Source: Doryteuthis pealeii (Eukaryota; Mollusca; Cephalopoda; Myopsida; Loliginidae). Taken from it: DNA of 64,000 bases. Under the pieces are notes generated by a model. It did not search any database, had not been told where the DNA came from, and saw only the letters and a list, made by a program, of their open reading frames with translations. The stretch spans positions 96,592,011 to 96,656,010 of the forward strand of contig CM042141.1 in the NCBI GenBank assembly GCA_023376005.1, given 5' to 3'. This document shows, piece by piece, positions 1-39,005 of this stretch; positions within the stretch are counted from its first letter, which is position 1; every line of letters starts with the position of its first letter. The position numbers were made by a program, and so were the translations under genes.

Positions 1-440
1 AGAAATATAACAACTTCCCGTTATCAGATCAAGAGATAAAAAAATGTGTAGGAGTAGCTATGAATATAAAAGAACCGAGGGCTCGAGACAGGTCAGTCGT
101 CAGTCAGCCCCGGAGGCAGTCAGCCGGAGAGAGAGTGAGGTAATCGGGGTCAGTAATCGGGAGAGTCGGTATGAGTTAGTTGGCCGAGCGGGATCTCGTG
201 TAGTGGGTGTTAGAAAAGCTAGCCTTAATATTTACCAACTGAAAAAGCTTGTCACCCAGAAATTTAATCGAAGGACCGAAAGTCTAAAGACTGAATATAT
301 TAATTAAACTGACCCTCTCTCGAAGTTAAGAAGCTTGAATTTATTTCAATAAACTTCTGGAGGATAACTTTGGTGTTATTGTCATCTCTTACAACGAAGA
401 TAAAACTATTGTAATTTAGTACCGTGACGATGCGCTATGC
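1..440 (+). repeat. possible LTR-like end fragment
   Basis: GC-richer than its surroundings, with AATAAACTTCTGG near 350 and ACCGTGACG near 420, as at an LTR/primer-site boundary. Its start is cut off by the window. A weak call from composition and motif order alone. Confidence 0.25.
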
Positions 441-515
441 AACAAAATAACATTTAATGCAATAAAAGTATCCAATGAAAATGTAAAATATACTCTTCTA
501 AAGGTACAATAAAGT

Positions 516-680
516 AAAAGTAAAGTGGCCTATTGTCGGTATCACTGGACAGTTAGAGAGTTGATCCCCTTTTCACTAGCACTAGATTGGGGAGATTGTT
601 TTTGCATCTGAGATGGAGTGCCACACCTATCATCAGCTCTTCACTTTACCGCACAGATCCAAGCTGGGCTACTCATACGC
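516..680 (-). repeat. family A SINE, truncated
   Basis: SINE body (AGTGGCCTATTGTCGGTATCA ... GATGGAGTGCCACACCTATC) lacking the tRNA-like head. Same family as 1352-1612. Confidence 0.7.
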
Positions 681-699
681 TGACAATAAACCTCAATTT

Positions 700-1345
700 A
701 ATGTACTAAAATTTTAGGATTGCAGATCTGGATTCATTCCAAAATGTTTTTAATTTGCTCATGGAATCAGCCTGGTTCAAAAATGGTATGATATGTCGGG
801 ATATGGGCTCTAGAAGTAAAATTGAAAAAATGTGACACACTGACAGTCTCATTTATTATCAAAGAACTAGTTATTTTTAATTTGAGGAAAACCATCATTT
901 GAAGAATAATTAGAAATCAATGGTTGTAGGACATTTCAGAAGACATTCATTTTTTTTTACCAGAATAGTGAAATTGTAATTAACACAAAATACAAACATA
1001 ATATATAAATCTAATGTAATGCATATTGATGAATGTACATTTAAATTTATATATCTATACTTCTTCATTTAAGGATGTCCATATATTCTAATATTGCATT
1101 ATATTTGAATATTGTGGTTTTTATCAAATTAGATCAAATAGTCTGTAATGTTTGTTCATTTCAAATAAATTTCTTTTAAATTATTGCTTAAAATTAACTA
1201 TTCTGATTTTACAAGCATTTAGTAGATGAATGTCAACCAATTTCATATGTCTTAAAAAAGGAAAATTAAACAAAAGTTAGCTATAAAAGTTTTTAAAATA
1301 TTTGCAAAACACAAAATAACAACATGAATTATATTACATAATTAT
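700..1345. other. unassigned AT-rich stretch
   Basis: No ORF, repeat or motif recognised. Confidence 0.5.
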
Positions 1346-1351
1346 CAATGT

Positions 1352-1612
1352 GGCGGACAGTTTAGCTCAATTGGTAGAGCACACACCTAGGAATCTCAAG
1401 GTTCCGGGTTCAATACCAATCCCCACCAACTCAGTGCATGAGTATCACAGACTGAGTAATCTGATCAATGTGGTAAAGCAGGGAGCTGATGGTAGGTGTG
1501 GGGCTCCACCTCATCAAAAAAAATCTCCTGGGTTAAAAAGGGGATAGACTCCCTTGGTGTCTGGCTGATACTGACAATAGGCCACTCTGCTAACTTTACA
1601 ACTTTACAGATT
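1352..1612 (+). repeat. family A tRNA-derived SINE
   Basis: The tRNA-like head has A box TAGCTCAATTGG and B box GGGTTCAATACC. A body of about 170 bp follows, with CTCCACCTCA and GGGGATAGACTCCCT. The head looks closest to tRNA-Lys by eye, but no intact tRNA is present. Confidence 0.85.
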
Positions 1613-1614
1613 AA

Positions 1615-2212
1615 TGTACATTAAAGTATATTCAGATATTATTGGCAGAGCTATCCAGCATTACCCGGGATTTCAAAAGTTAAAAATAAATCATTTATCT
1701 ATATTTATATATAGATTAATAAAAATTCATGGTTAAATTGAACTTAATGAATCTAAATTCTACGATCGTATGTCACCCTGTCGAAGGGAAAAAAATACCA
1801 AAAATCAGGGGATTAACTGAATTTGATGAAATTTTCAGTGCTGATATATTAATGAATAAAAGATATAATGCACCAGTTATTTTATTTACAAATTTTTACA
1901 TTTTTTTAAGGTCAGTTAACTTTGAACCATGTATTTTTGAAAATTTGTGTTACATCTCAAAGATACGTGGTGGCCATGACCGGTGAATAAAGTTGAACCA
2001 TAAAACCACTTCCTGTCTTTGTCTTTTTCTTTGTCTTCCCTTGAATTCTTTCCTGTTCAGCTTGACCACCAAATAAGATGGGGTTAAAAGCAAACCCTAA
2101 GAACCCACACCAAGAATAACCACTGCCACCTTATAAACCTAAAATACAAAACCTCTTGCCACTCCATAGATATTTGCTTGATCGTTGTACATACATACAT
2201 ACATACAGACTC

Positions 2213-2270
<58 letters not shown>

Positions 2271-3545
2271 GTGTGTATTACTTCTGAAGGCTGAAGGGTC
2301 TAAGAGAATTTGACTTTGGTGCTTCTGCCTTCTATGCTACTTGGTTGCCATGCCACCTAGTGCCTAATAGAAGAACCATGGTAAATAAGGAATATAATCC
2401 CTACAGCATGAATGACCTACTTTACATAGACCAGTATATACTTCATCTCATCAAATAAACACTCTCTCCCTCTGTACATTTTCATTCCGCAACCTATTTA
2501 CACAAATACAACTTCCTTTTTTTTTAAAATGATCTCTTGTTATCATCGGAAATCCGATAGTGAATTATCTCCCCCTGCCGCTAGAGGGTGGATAGCCAAC
2601 ATACGATGTTAGCGCCAGAATCAAAACTTCACTTATCAGGGAACAGTTACCGAGGGAAGTCGCAAAAATAAGCATTCCCTACACTTGACTTGTCTGTAGG
2701 CCGTCGACCTGACGGAGGCGTTTTTTAACCAACATACTTTCTAAGGCTGTCTCATAGCATCCAACTGAAGGCTGTTTCGACAGCATACTTATCACAAGGC
2801 TGAGGACCTAAATAGTCAATTTAAGAAGGGCCCCATCCACCGTCATTTAAAAGAACAGTTACCCAGGCAAGAATCTTCTAAAATAGCATCCCCTACTTTT
2901 ACTTATCGGACGAGAACCGACAAACGGACGTGGCTCTACAGAACTCTACAACCACAGCGACCAGAATTCCCTTTCTAGACCCACTTTTCCAATGAACATT
3001 ATTTCCCCTCACAGATGTCTGGTAGCAAATGCCATCAAAATTTGCAACAACATTTCTGTACTTTTTTGATAATACATGTGACTGTACTTTATATACGTGT
3101 TTGTTTCCTTCTTTCATCTGAACAATAACCACTAACGGAGAATAAGGGCTCCAATGAAACCCCGTAAATACTCTTATTATTTGTCTTCTTTTATCATTTA
3201 CTCTTTCCTCTTCTTTTGATCCCTTTATCACCATGTATGCATGTAAAACCGGTGTCATACATCTGAGCGAGTCTAAGGTAAGAATTTGAATCCTTGTAAT
3301 AACATAGAACATGTTTCCCTTGCAACCATACGCTGGTCTTTAACAGTAATCAACTTTCTCACAAAAGCTATAGAAAAGTGGAGAGTAAAACTAACAGTTC
3401 AAGCACAATACTTAACAGAAGCTAAAATACAAAGTAGCATCTTCCAGAGGGACTCATTGTTCCCTCTATTATTCATCAGTAGTTGAATATAAAAATCACT
3501 TGCTGTGTTCCATATCTTAATAATCAGTGCAAATTCAATCAAGGT
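1615..3545. other. intergenic, mostly unassigned
   Basis: Short AT microsatellites, and an imperfect direct repeat of about 65 bp (near 2630-2695 and 2848-2910, sharing GAACAGTTACC and GCATYCCCTAC). The ORF at 2899-3312 on the - strand has no recognisable domain. Confidence 0.45.
2219..2268. repeat. (TA)n microsatellite
   Basis: About 25 TA units after a short (ACAT)n run at 2188-2206. Confidence 0.93.
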
Positions 3546-3547
3546 AA

Positions 3548-4310
3548 TTGTTACTTTTAGACACTCTACTAAACATCAATATTGATGGGTGCAACCTTGA
3601 AGTTGTGGAGAGTTTCGGGTCCACCATCTCCGACTCAGTCTCCATTAATTCTGAATTCAACAGCAGAATAGCGAAAGCAGCAGCAGCTATGGCCAAACTG
3701 AGTGAGAGAGTCTGGAATAATGCTAGTCTCACTAAGAAAACCAAACTGAACGTCTATAAAGCCTGCATTATCTATACACTCCTCTACAGTAGTGAAGTGT
3801 GGACAACATATACAAACCACGAAAGGAAACTAAACAATTTCCACCTCCGGTGTTTATGGCGTATTCGGCACATCTGTTGGCAGGATATAGTGCCCAACAC
3901 AGACCTGCTAGATTGCGCCAACATGAACAGCATGTTCTCCATCCTCTGCGAGAGGTGACTTTGCTAGCTTGGGTATGTCAGGAGGATGGAAAATGGTCAC
4001 ACCCCAAAAGATCTTTTGTATGGCAAATTAGTAAAAGGCTCCCAATTGGTAGGTAGACCACGCCTATGCTTTAAAGATGTATGTGAGAGAGACATGAGAA
4101 TATGCCACTTAACACCAACAGGAGATGCAGAAAATTGAGCTGCCTGGTGCCTTAACGTTAAGCAAGGCATGAAGAGTGAGGTGGAGAGGAGAGTTGCCTC
4201 AATAGCAAAGAGAGCCAGAAAAGGGGCGGAAAAAACAGCAGCCCCAGAAAGCATCACAGTTTGTGTGCAGTCAGTGCACCAAAGACTATCACTCAGGGAT
4301 AGGCCTGCAC
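3548..4310 (+). pseudogene. LINE reverse transcriptase C-terminal fragment
   Basis: It reads V-V-E-S-F-G-S-T-I-S, R-I-A-K-A-A-A-A-M-A-K-L, L-L-Y-S-S-E-V-W-T-T-Y and L-N-N-F-H-L-R-C-L-W-R-I, the post-RT region of jockey/RTE-like LINEs. After frameshifts near 3955 and 4050, L-A-W-V and P-R-L-C-F-K-D-V-C-E-R-D follow. Same family as 48622-49800. Confidence 0.72.
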
Positions 4311-5149
4311 AGTCACTTGCACAGATGCAGATAAATTTTTATTTATTTATATCTATTAATAATGGAGATTTGCTTCCGGTTTTTGTCTGTAATAAAAACT
4401 ATCTCAATGCTTACGTCATATTACCCAAAATCGTCATAACATAGAATAAATACACTCAAAATTTGAACATGCAACATTAGACAGTCCTCATTGTTTTTTA
4501 AAAACAAGTTTTAATAAATACATGACTGGTATTATATATCTATATATAGGTTGTTTTATTTTAATACATATTTAAAGTTTACATTTCAAATTGTTTTATT
4601 TTTTAATCCTTTAATGAATTTGATGATTTTACTTAGGATACTAACTCGCTGACATTGAATTTTTTACTCCCACCCCTCAGGCAATATGTTTCAAAAATCT
4701 ATTTTTACATTTTGCTAGTATTTATTATTTTTTTTATTGGACACTACACCATTGTCCTTAGTGGATGGTACCAACAACAATAGTTACTTGTTTTTTTTAT
4801 GTCATAATCCCATAAGTAGGTAATTTAGTGTTTTGAACATAAAATTCGCTGGGATTTGACCCCCCTTATAAATGATCTCAAATTTCATAATTTCATCTCC
4901 AAGAAATGATATAGAATTCTGAAAAGTTTGGTTGGTTCGTTTTATAGCAAGCCAAACATTGTTGCATTATTTTATACCAAAGTCAGTATATTTTTCAAGC
5001 AATCATATGTTCTCAAATAATGAATGGTTTGAATCATTTGGAAACAATTATAACTTCAAGTAACTATTCTTAATACTAATAATCTATATACATTTATATG
5101 GTCTCAAGTAACTATTCTTAATCATAATAATTTATACACGTGTATATAG

Positions 5150-5755
5150 TTTCAATTGCCCTGTCGGCTGGAGCTGTATAATACACCAACTGAACCTCTG
5201 CAGAGGAGTAAAATCCCCCAATGGGGCCACCTGTTTGCTGTAGGTGGTGACCTGTGATGTGTAAGGACAGAATCCTGGTGGCTGAGCAGTCCATGACATG
5301 CAACATTCCACTTAGGCTAGATGGGTGGTCAGAGGGGCCTCCTATTATCAATTGGTTGGTCATATCAAGCCCTAGCACTTATATGATTGTCTTGACCTAA
5401 TTACCCTGATGGCAAACCTCCAACCCTTTTCATCATATGTGCTAGATAGAAGTGGCTGAGGGTCGTAGTGTCCTGGGTATGACATTAAATGGCATCTAGT
5501 GGTGAAATTCCAATTTGGGAACTCTGGGGAATGTGGAGTACCCATTTATCACCATTACTTTGAGGTCCACCCTGACCCAGAGTGGTAGTACCTGTTAGGG
5601 TCCCATCTATGGGTTAAATAGATTTTAAAAAAAATGAGTATTAAAATATGTGTTTAAAAAAATTATATACCCAACAAGAATGAATAAAACAAAATGTCTT
5701 CAGCATAAAACAACCCAACAAGGGTTGACATGCCGTAAAATCCAACCTGCCAACC
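5150..5755 (+). repeat. family B repeat (about 600 bp, retroposon-like)
   Basis: It starts GCCCTGTCGGCTGG and includes CTGCAGAGG...CCAATGGGGCCACC and GAGTGGTAGTACCTGTTAGG. It ends GGGTTGACATGCCGTAAAATCC followed by a CCAAC-rich tail. The variable short-repeat tail and the copies in both orientations suggest a nonautonomous retroposon. No tRNA head was recognised. It preserves the empty site of the retrozyme insertion at 5634-5655. Confidence 0.75.
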
Positions 5756-5859
5756 AACTATTACTCTAGGTCAGATATTGATATACTTTGGGGATTTATG
5801 TTTTCTTTCAAAATGAATCATATAAATAGAATAAGATAAACTAATCAAATGCTTTGCCC

Positions 5860-6462
5860 GCCCTGTCGGCTGGGGCATTAGAATGCACCGACTGCATCTC
5901 TGCAGAGGGGTAAGACTCCCCCAATGGGGCCACCTGTTGGCCGTGGGTGGCGACCCGTGATGCTTAAGGATAGAGCCCAGGTGGATGAGCAGTTCATGAC
6001 ATGCAATACTCCACTTTGGCCCTATCTTGGGCTAGACGGGCGGTCGGAGAGGCCCCCTCCGATCAATCGGCTGGTCACGTCAAGCCCTAGCACCTATATG
6101 ATTGCCCCAACCCTATTGCCCTTATGGCAAGCCCCAACCACTTTTTATCATATGGGTGCTAGAAGGCGGTGGCTGCGGGTCTACATGTCCTGGGAATGAC
6201 ATTAAACTCTATCTGATGGTGAGGTTCCAGTTTTGGAGGTTTGGGGAATGTGGAGCACCCCTTCATCACCATTGCTCCCTGGTCCACTCTGAATCGGAGT
6301 GGTAGTACCTGTTAGTTTCCCATCTATGGGTTAAATAGAAAAATGTGTTAATAAAAAAAATTGTATTATCCATTAAGAATTGATTTATTTCAAAACTTTA
6401 TCAGCATTAAATGACCCACTGAGGTTGATATGCCGTAAAACAAACCAAACCAAACCAAACAA
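5860..6462 (+). repeat. family B repeat
   Basis: The best full-length copy, with an (AAACC)n tail at 6434-6460. It lies in tandem with the 5150 copy. Confidence 0.78.
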
Positions 6463-6986
6463 TCAAATGCTTTGCTGTGTTTTGCTACTATTCAAAATAA
6501 CTGGTGATATGTACCCATTCACCATAAACCAATATGAGCATTAATATATCTGTCATATACTAATACTGAACACAACAGAAGTAAAGACAAGATAAGATAA
6601 ACTAATTTACACATACAAGAAGAACATTAAACCATTTATAAGATATATAATTCAACAACACTCTACCAGATATCCTCCTTTCATACACATATGCATGTGC
6701 ACACACACATACATGTATATTATTACTGTATGCTATTCATGTTCTTGACATTAGTACATTATTCTATGTATTATACATGAGCATTTGATGAGTTGTGCTG
6801 CACCTGAGCACTGTATGCAAGAAATTTCATTATCATCATTAAACATAGTAAACATACCAATGGTATTAAAAAGAAAGAATACACAAACATGTTCTATGGT
6901 ACAATTATACACATATTGTTCCATGAAAAAAGGTTTGGAAAAAAGACTGGAGGAATTGGAAATCAGAGGAATAATCTGAATATGAA

Positions 6987-7186
6987 TTTGTTAATGAGTG
7001 CACCAAAATTGTCTTCCCGAGTACTTTCGGCACTATGAAGTGCCATCTTCAGGGTTGGATGTAATTGAGTGTTTGTTCTGAGTTCTATTTAAACAGAGGA
7101 ATGTGGTTGAACGAACTAGTAAAAAAACATGGGCTGTGCCAAAAGTACTTAGGAAGAAAATTTTGGTGCACTCATTAACAAATTAC
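6987..7186. repeat. fold-back repeat with hammerhead-like centre
   Basis: Inverted arms of about 43 bp (6987-7030 and 7140-7186) include the shared CACTCATTAACAAAT end. On the - strand the interior reads CTGAAGA, T, then GGCAC...GTGCC, then GAAAG, an HHR-like arrangement with one unpaired base before stem II. Downstream, 7190-7300 has a short ORF rich in K, E and Q that I cannot assign. Confidence 0.6.
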
Positions 7187-7611
7187 CCTTTGATGTTAAA
7201 AAATTGGCCCAGAAACTTGAACAGATCGAGAAAAACCTCGTTAGACAAGAGATGACTGTCCTGTTTAATAGTGTCAGCATTAAAGAAAAAATGCTACCCA
7301 AATATACATATTTCTTGATTTTTATATTTCTAAAGGAATTATCTTTCCTTTACCAAATTTTATCTGGGAATTTTACTTCTAGTAATTCTTTTATTCTTAT
7401 TTAGGCTTTCTAATGGAAAATGAGGTTTTTTTAAACGTTTTTTTAACCCTCACTTGGACAAAAAAAGGGTGTGGATTTTATTGAACTTTGGTTTTTGCTG
7501 GTCTCCATCAATTTTCTTATATAAGAAGATGTGTGCTTGTTCATTGTATAAACAGACAGGCAGACAGAATATATATATATAACCCGGCCAGGGGTAGCTG
7601 TTAAGGTATAA

Positions 7612-7653
7612 CCACATTGATGAGAGGTGAAACCTCGAAACACGTGTTTGTGG
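7612..7653 (+). ncRNA. hammerhead-like motif, core C3 changed
   Basis: Stem I CCACA (7612-7616) pairs with TGTGG (7649-7653). The core reads TTGATGA instead of CTGATGA. Stem II GAGGT/ACCTC has loop GAA. GAAA follows, then stem III AC/GT around ACGT, and the cleavage base is T7648. The C3-to-T change should cripple cleavage. Confidence 0.6.
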
Positions 7654-7893
7654 ATTACTTATTTATTATATATATACTCCCACTTTGGTTGAGTTCTCTA
7701 AATAGGGATTTAATTGTAAAATTCACGATTTTGGCGTGTAGCTAACCCTCGTTTTGTTTACAAAAGTTTGAGGACTCTAGTGAGTTCATTTCCGCTTAGA
7801 AATGTAGCAATTAAATATTCTCCTATATTTGACAGCTGCCTCTGGCCGCACGGGTAAGAGGCTTGGCGAACGAAAGTTCATTCGGGTCTCAAA

Positions 7894-7935
7894 CCACACT
7901 AATGAGAGGTGAAACCTCGAAGCACGTGTCTTTGA
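7894..7935 (+). ncRNA. second hammerhead-like motif, degenerate
   Basis: A copy of the 7612 motif 282 bp downstream in the same orientation. The core is CTAATGA (G5 changed) and GAAG replaces GAAA. Stem II GAGGT/ACCTC is intact. The tandem arrangement matches Penelope-like terminal repeats or a decayed retrozyme dimer. Confidence 0.5.
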
Positions 7936-8002
7936 CTTCCATTTTCATTTTACATATATATATATATATATATGTAAAATGAAAAGGGAAGTGAATCCGA
8001 TG

Positions 8003-8418
8003 GTATGTTGAAAAAAAAAATAAAGGACAGAAAGTATAGAATGGATAAAATAGGATATTTTAATCAATTTTACTTACACGTGTTTCGGTCAGGAGTTTAT
8101 CCATGTGTACATTATTCAAACTATTATTATTTTTAAATAACCAAATGTAATGAAATAATAATAATAGAAAAAATGTAGAAATGTTCTGCATACAAAGAAG
8201 ATTCGACCTTCCTCAGAGTTATTATTATTCCTCTATTATTATTATTATTATTATTATTATTATCATTATTTCATTTCATTTGGTTATTTAAAAATAATAA
8301 TAGTTTGAATAATGTACACATGGATAAACTCCTCACCGAAACACGTGTAAGTAAAATTGATTAAAATATCCTATTTTATCCATTCTATACTTTCTTTACT
8401 TTATTTCTTTTTTCAACA
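8003..8418. repeat. 416-bp inverted repeat
   Basis: Arms of about 190 bp around an (ATT)n-rich centre. Both arms carry CCGAAACACGTGTAAG preceded by ACTCCT, which looks like a hammerhead relic lacking stem II (GAAA, ACACGTGT and stem I bases remain). Noncoding. Confidence 0.7.
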
Positions 8419-8439
8419 TATATAAGTAAAATGCCAGGA

Positions 8440-9162
8440 TAAAATTTGTTGGAACTTGGAAATAAATAACAATGTCAGCTATGAAGCAAGTTGATATAAT
8501 CTACGTTCGACTCGTTCATTAAGTTAATTAATCAGGAGACAGAGAAAGTGTAAAATAAACTAAAGAATGACAATCAAACAATATGCCAAACTTTTACACA
8601 GTAGAATCATGTATAAATTTTATAATTAAAACTTTCTTACTTTTTGAAATTGAAGTAACAATCTTTATCGAAAAAATATTTTGATGGAATCATTTGGTTC
8701 TCCAGCTGTAAGTCGAAATGTTGGGCGTGTTGACAAGTGCCAACTTTATTTTGAATTGTAGATTCAGGTCAATTTAGGAGTAATTTTCTATCGTTTATAG
8801 ATAAAATGTCAATGCGAGTAACGTCCCTTGTCACTACTTCCTAAGGGAAGTAATCTCCCTTCTTGAAATGACACGATCTCTGTTTTCATTTTTACAAATA
8901 AGGAATATGTCGTGTTTGTGTGTGAACGTCGTGTGACAATCCTACTGTAAATACCAGCCAAACATGTAGTATAAGTACAAAAATTGCTTGAAGTAATTGA
9001 AGTGGAACTTGTCTGAATTATATTCGAACGTATTAGGAGTGGCACCGGGCAAAAGTCACACCTCCGTTGGAAAGTAAAAATAAATTACGGGAAAAATAAT
9101 CTAGGAGGTTAATCAATTGAGAACGTGTAAAGGAATCTTTTTATTTTATTTTTGTTGTCAGC
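8440..9162. promoter_or_regulatory. upstream region of TMEM101
   Basis: No TATA box or CpG-rich block I can defend. Presumably holds the promoter and 5' UTR, by position only. Confidence 0.3.
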
Positions 9163-36176
<27,014 letters not shown>

Positions 36177-36317
36177 TTATACTCCAACAGACATTTAGGA
36201 AAAAAAAAAGGACAATGATTTTTAATTTTTTAAGGAGTTCTAAATATTTTTTATTTCCTTCTTTTAATGCTATTGTTTTAATGGCGGCAATTCAGACAAG
36301 GTTCAGATTTATTATTT

Positions 36318-36840
36318 GTCTGAATTTTTGAAATGACGCTTGATAATTTATTTAGATTTTCCAGACTGTTGTCATCATCTTTATTATTATACAAGGTGTG
36401 TCAAAAAATTATCGAGTTTTTTAAAAACTTTTTGACACACCTTGTATTCTGAAAAAAATAACGCTCCATTCATTAATTTTTTTCATAATACAAGGTGTGT
36501 CAAAAAAGTACCAAGTTTAAGGCTGTATTTACCAAGATAGAAATGAAAAATGAATGGAATGTTTTTTTTTTTTTCCAGAATACAAGGTGTGTCAAAAAGT
36601 ACAACGAATCTCAATAATTTTTTGACACACCTTGTATATACAACATTTTGGCTGTTGCCCTCTGGCCTTCTTCAGGTGTTTCTTGTCATACTCAGGGAAC
36701 CTTCTGATTCCGACATGAAGGCTCCAAAGTTTGACAAAAAACCCTTGAAGAAGACTGGAGGGCACATTGGCTGAAATGTTGTATATATAACAATAAATAT
36801 GAGGACAACAGTCTGAAAAATCTAAATAATTCAAATTTAT
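36318..36840. repeat. family C element split by mariner-type MITEs
   Basis: The left arm (36318-36389) and right part (36640-36840) belong to one family C copy. The 245 bp between them is a MITE cluster inserted at TA. It lies 140 bp past the TMEM101 stop codon, so it may be part of that gene's 3' UTR. Confidence 0.65.
36392..36634. mobile_element. nested mariner-type MITE cluster
   Basis: The terminal motif CAAGGTGTGTCAAAAA occurs in each orientation: a 53-bp hairpin at 36392-36444, a single end at 36491 and another hairpin at 36583-36634, all next to TA. The A/T-rich spacers between them are themselves roughly inverted. The ends resemble Tc1/mariner terminal repeats. Confidence 0.7.
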
Positions 36841-36966
36841 TTATTTAAAATAATATTTTTTTCAATCTAATGTTCATAATGTTTCACACTATTTTCACAA
36901 TTTTCAGATGATTTATTACAACTGATGGTGGAGATTAGAGTGATTGTTGAATTGATGTAACTTGTT

Positions 36967-38195
36967 TTTTTCTAGTGTGAGTCAAAAGTTTTGCAATACA
37001 GTGGTACCTTGACTTATGAGTTATGAATTGTCACTCAATCAATTATTTGCTTTGTGTTGAGAACTAAAATAGATTCAGATAAAGTTATGTTAATAAATTC
37101 ACTAAAAACATTTAAGTTTCCAAATTTATTACACCAAAGAAAAATATTATTTACAAAGAAAAATACATTAAAACATATTACAACACATGATTTATTAAAT
37201 ACTATTTTATTATGTTTTTATACAATACAGTGCTATTCTTTTATTTAAAAAAAAGTAACAAATAAAATTATGGTATTTCAGTTTATTTTAATGATGAAAA
37301 ATTGATTTGATATATATGGAAATTAAGCTAGAAGTGGAATTAATTAAACTCATAAGTATAGCTGAGATGCTGATAGGTACGCATCCTGTGTCCCTGAAGC
37401 ACAAAAATATAAAAGGATGCAGTAAAATTGTATCCATGCATCCCAGTGTTTTTCTTTTTTTTTCCCTTGCCATTTCAAGCTAACTGTAAATACGTTTCAA
37501 TAGTTTCTTAGAAACAAATTAAACAGGATAGGTTACTAGGTAGGAGTTAGACGGCTTTAGTTAGGACCCATAAATTTTACTGTGGACTCATTCAAAGCAA
37601 CTATGTGTGTCCCAGGACGCACTAAATCAAAAAGCTATCAGCATCACTGAGTCTAGGTACCACTGTCTTTTGGTAATATAAGACACAATTTGGCTGCTCC
37701 TGATGCTTTTGTTGGAATTATGAAAGTGAAAAATCACACTGGACTGTGAAATGCCAAACTCGCCTGATACTCTCCAAGTGTTACTCACTTGATTTGCCTC
37801 TATGGCTTGGAGCATGGCCTTATAATCCACAGTTTTAAGCCTATCTGACCATCAAGGTTCTAGCAACACAAACAAAATTTCTTGAACCATCTGGTTACTG
37901 TACTGTGATCAACTGCGTCTTCACCTTTCACACAATGAATGTTTTTGGTTGCTTCTGCGGTGTTATGGCTCAGTTCAAACTCATAAAGCATTAATTCCCG
38001 AATTGCATGTTCATCTGTGTGGCTTTCAAATCAGACACAGTGAAGCAATGCACAATGTGTAGCACACTAACTACCACAATACTACCAACCACAGCAGCTA
38101 CCTTTCCACAGCTTCAACCACTTTGGTCATGTGATATATGTGCCACAAACTAACACATACTAAAATATTCCAAAACTTTTGACTCAGCCTCATAT
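36967..38195 (-). mobile_element. mariner element with broken transposase N-terminus
   Basis: Ends GAGTCAAAAGTTTTG (near 36971) and its complement (near 38170). Reading - strand from about 38020, the transposase start is clear: Y-E-F-E-L-S-H-N-T-A-E-A-T-K-N-I, D-H-S-T-V-T-R-W-F-K-K-F, then after frameshifts D-Y-K-A-M-L-Q-A-I-E-A-N and F-G-I-S-Q-S-S-V (37627-37830). No DDE catalytic region is seen. 36999-37260 looks like a second element whose start (CAGTGGTACCTTGACTTATGAG) resembles the repeat at 62690-63136. Confidence 0.65.
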
Positions 38196-38417
38196 TTTTC
38201 TTGGGTGCATTCTTAAAGTTGTGGGATATTTTTTTTTTTTTTTTTTTGGTTTTATTTTATTTTTTTTTTGTTTGTTAATTTTTTTACCTGATCAATTATC
38301 AAATAGTAATCTCAGATATCTCATCATAAGGATATGCTCTCTACATTTTTAAATAATATTTGGTGAATAACTATTGATTTTATTTGATTAAATTGAATCG
38401 ACATCAAATTCTGGGAT

Positions 38418-38661
38418 TGGCCAGTTTAGCTCAGTCGGCAGAGCATTGACTTGGAACCTTGTGGTTCCGGGTTCAGTATTGACCCTCGCCAACTCAGTGT
38501 ATGAGTAGCACAGTTTCTGTAGGTAGGTAGGTGTGTAACACCACTTCAGACGCGAAAACAATCTCCCTGGTCTAGTGATAGCGAAAAGAGGATAGACTCC
38601 CTCACTGTCTGGCTGATACCAACTATAGGCCACTCCCGCTACTTTACTTACTTTTACTTAT
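38418..38661 (+). repeat. family A tRNA-derived SINE
   Basis: GGCCAGTTTAGCTCAGTCGG head, GGGTTCAGTATTGACC, then the body with GATAGACTCCCTCACTGTCTG. Confidence 0.85.
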
Positions 38662-38769
38662 CAAAGAGAATAACATGGGCTGATACAACTTGGCACTAGC
38701 ATCATTGCAGGAATTACCAGAACAAGGTTGAAGACAACATAAGAATGCTTTAGGGGCTCCAGCATCCCC

Positions 38770-38995
38770 ATTTTGAATTCAGAGTTGTCATTCTCCTAGA
38801 CTGGTTACCCACCAAAGAATAGTGTGCCAAGACTTCTGTGATATTTTACCTATATCTTGTTGGAGAAGAGGTGAATTTATGCCTTTTTAAAGGGCATTAG
38901 TGAGAAGAGAATGCAAACAGCCTTGGTCAGAATTTGAACTCGGATTACTGATTTCATTTTCTGTGCCAATAAATATCATTATGTCACATTCACCC
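38770..38995 (-). repeat. family E SINE
   Basis: It contains TTCTCCTAGACTGGTTACC, the variable middle and GCAAACAGCCTTGGTCAG, then a degraded head. Confidence 0.55.
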
Positions 38996-39005
38996 CTTAG
39001 ATAGT

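Noticed and set aside
44..307. 87-residue ORF at the left edge
   Set aside because: It lies in an LTR-like fragment and has no recognisable domain.
1352..1425. tRNA gene candidates at this and the other family A heads
   Set aside because: A and B boxes are present but acceptor stems do not pair and a SINE body follows; these are SINE heads, not tRNA genes.
2899..3312. 137-residue - strand ORF
   Set aside because: No domain, no splice-site context and no similarity I recognise; likely chance or old repeat.
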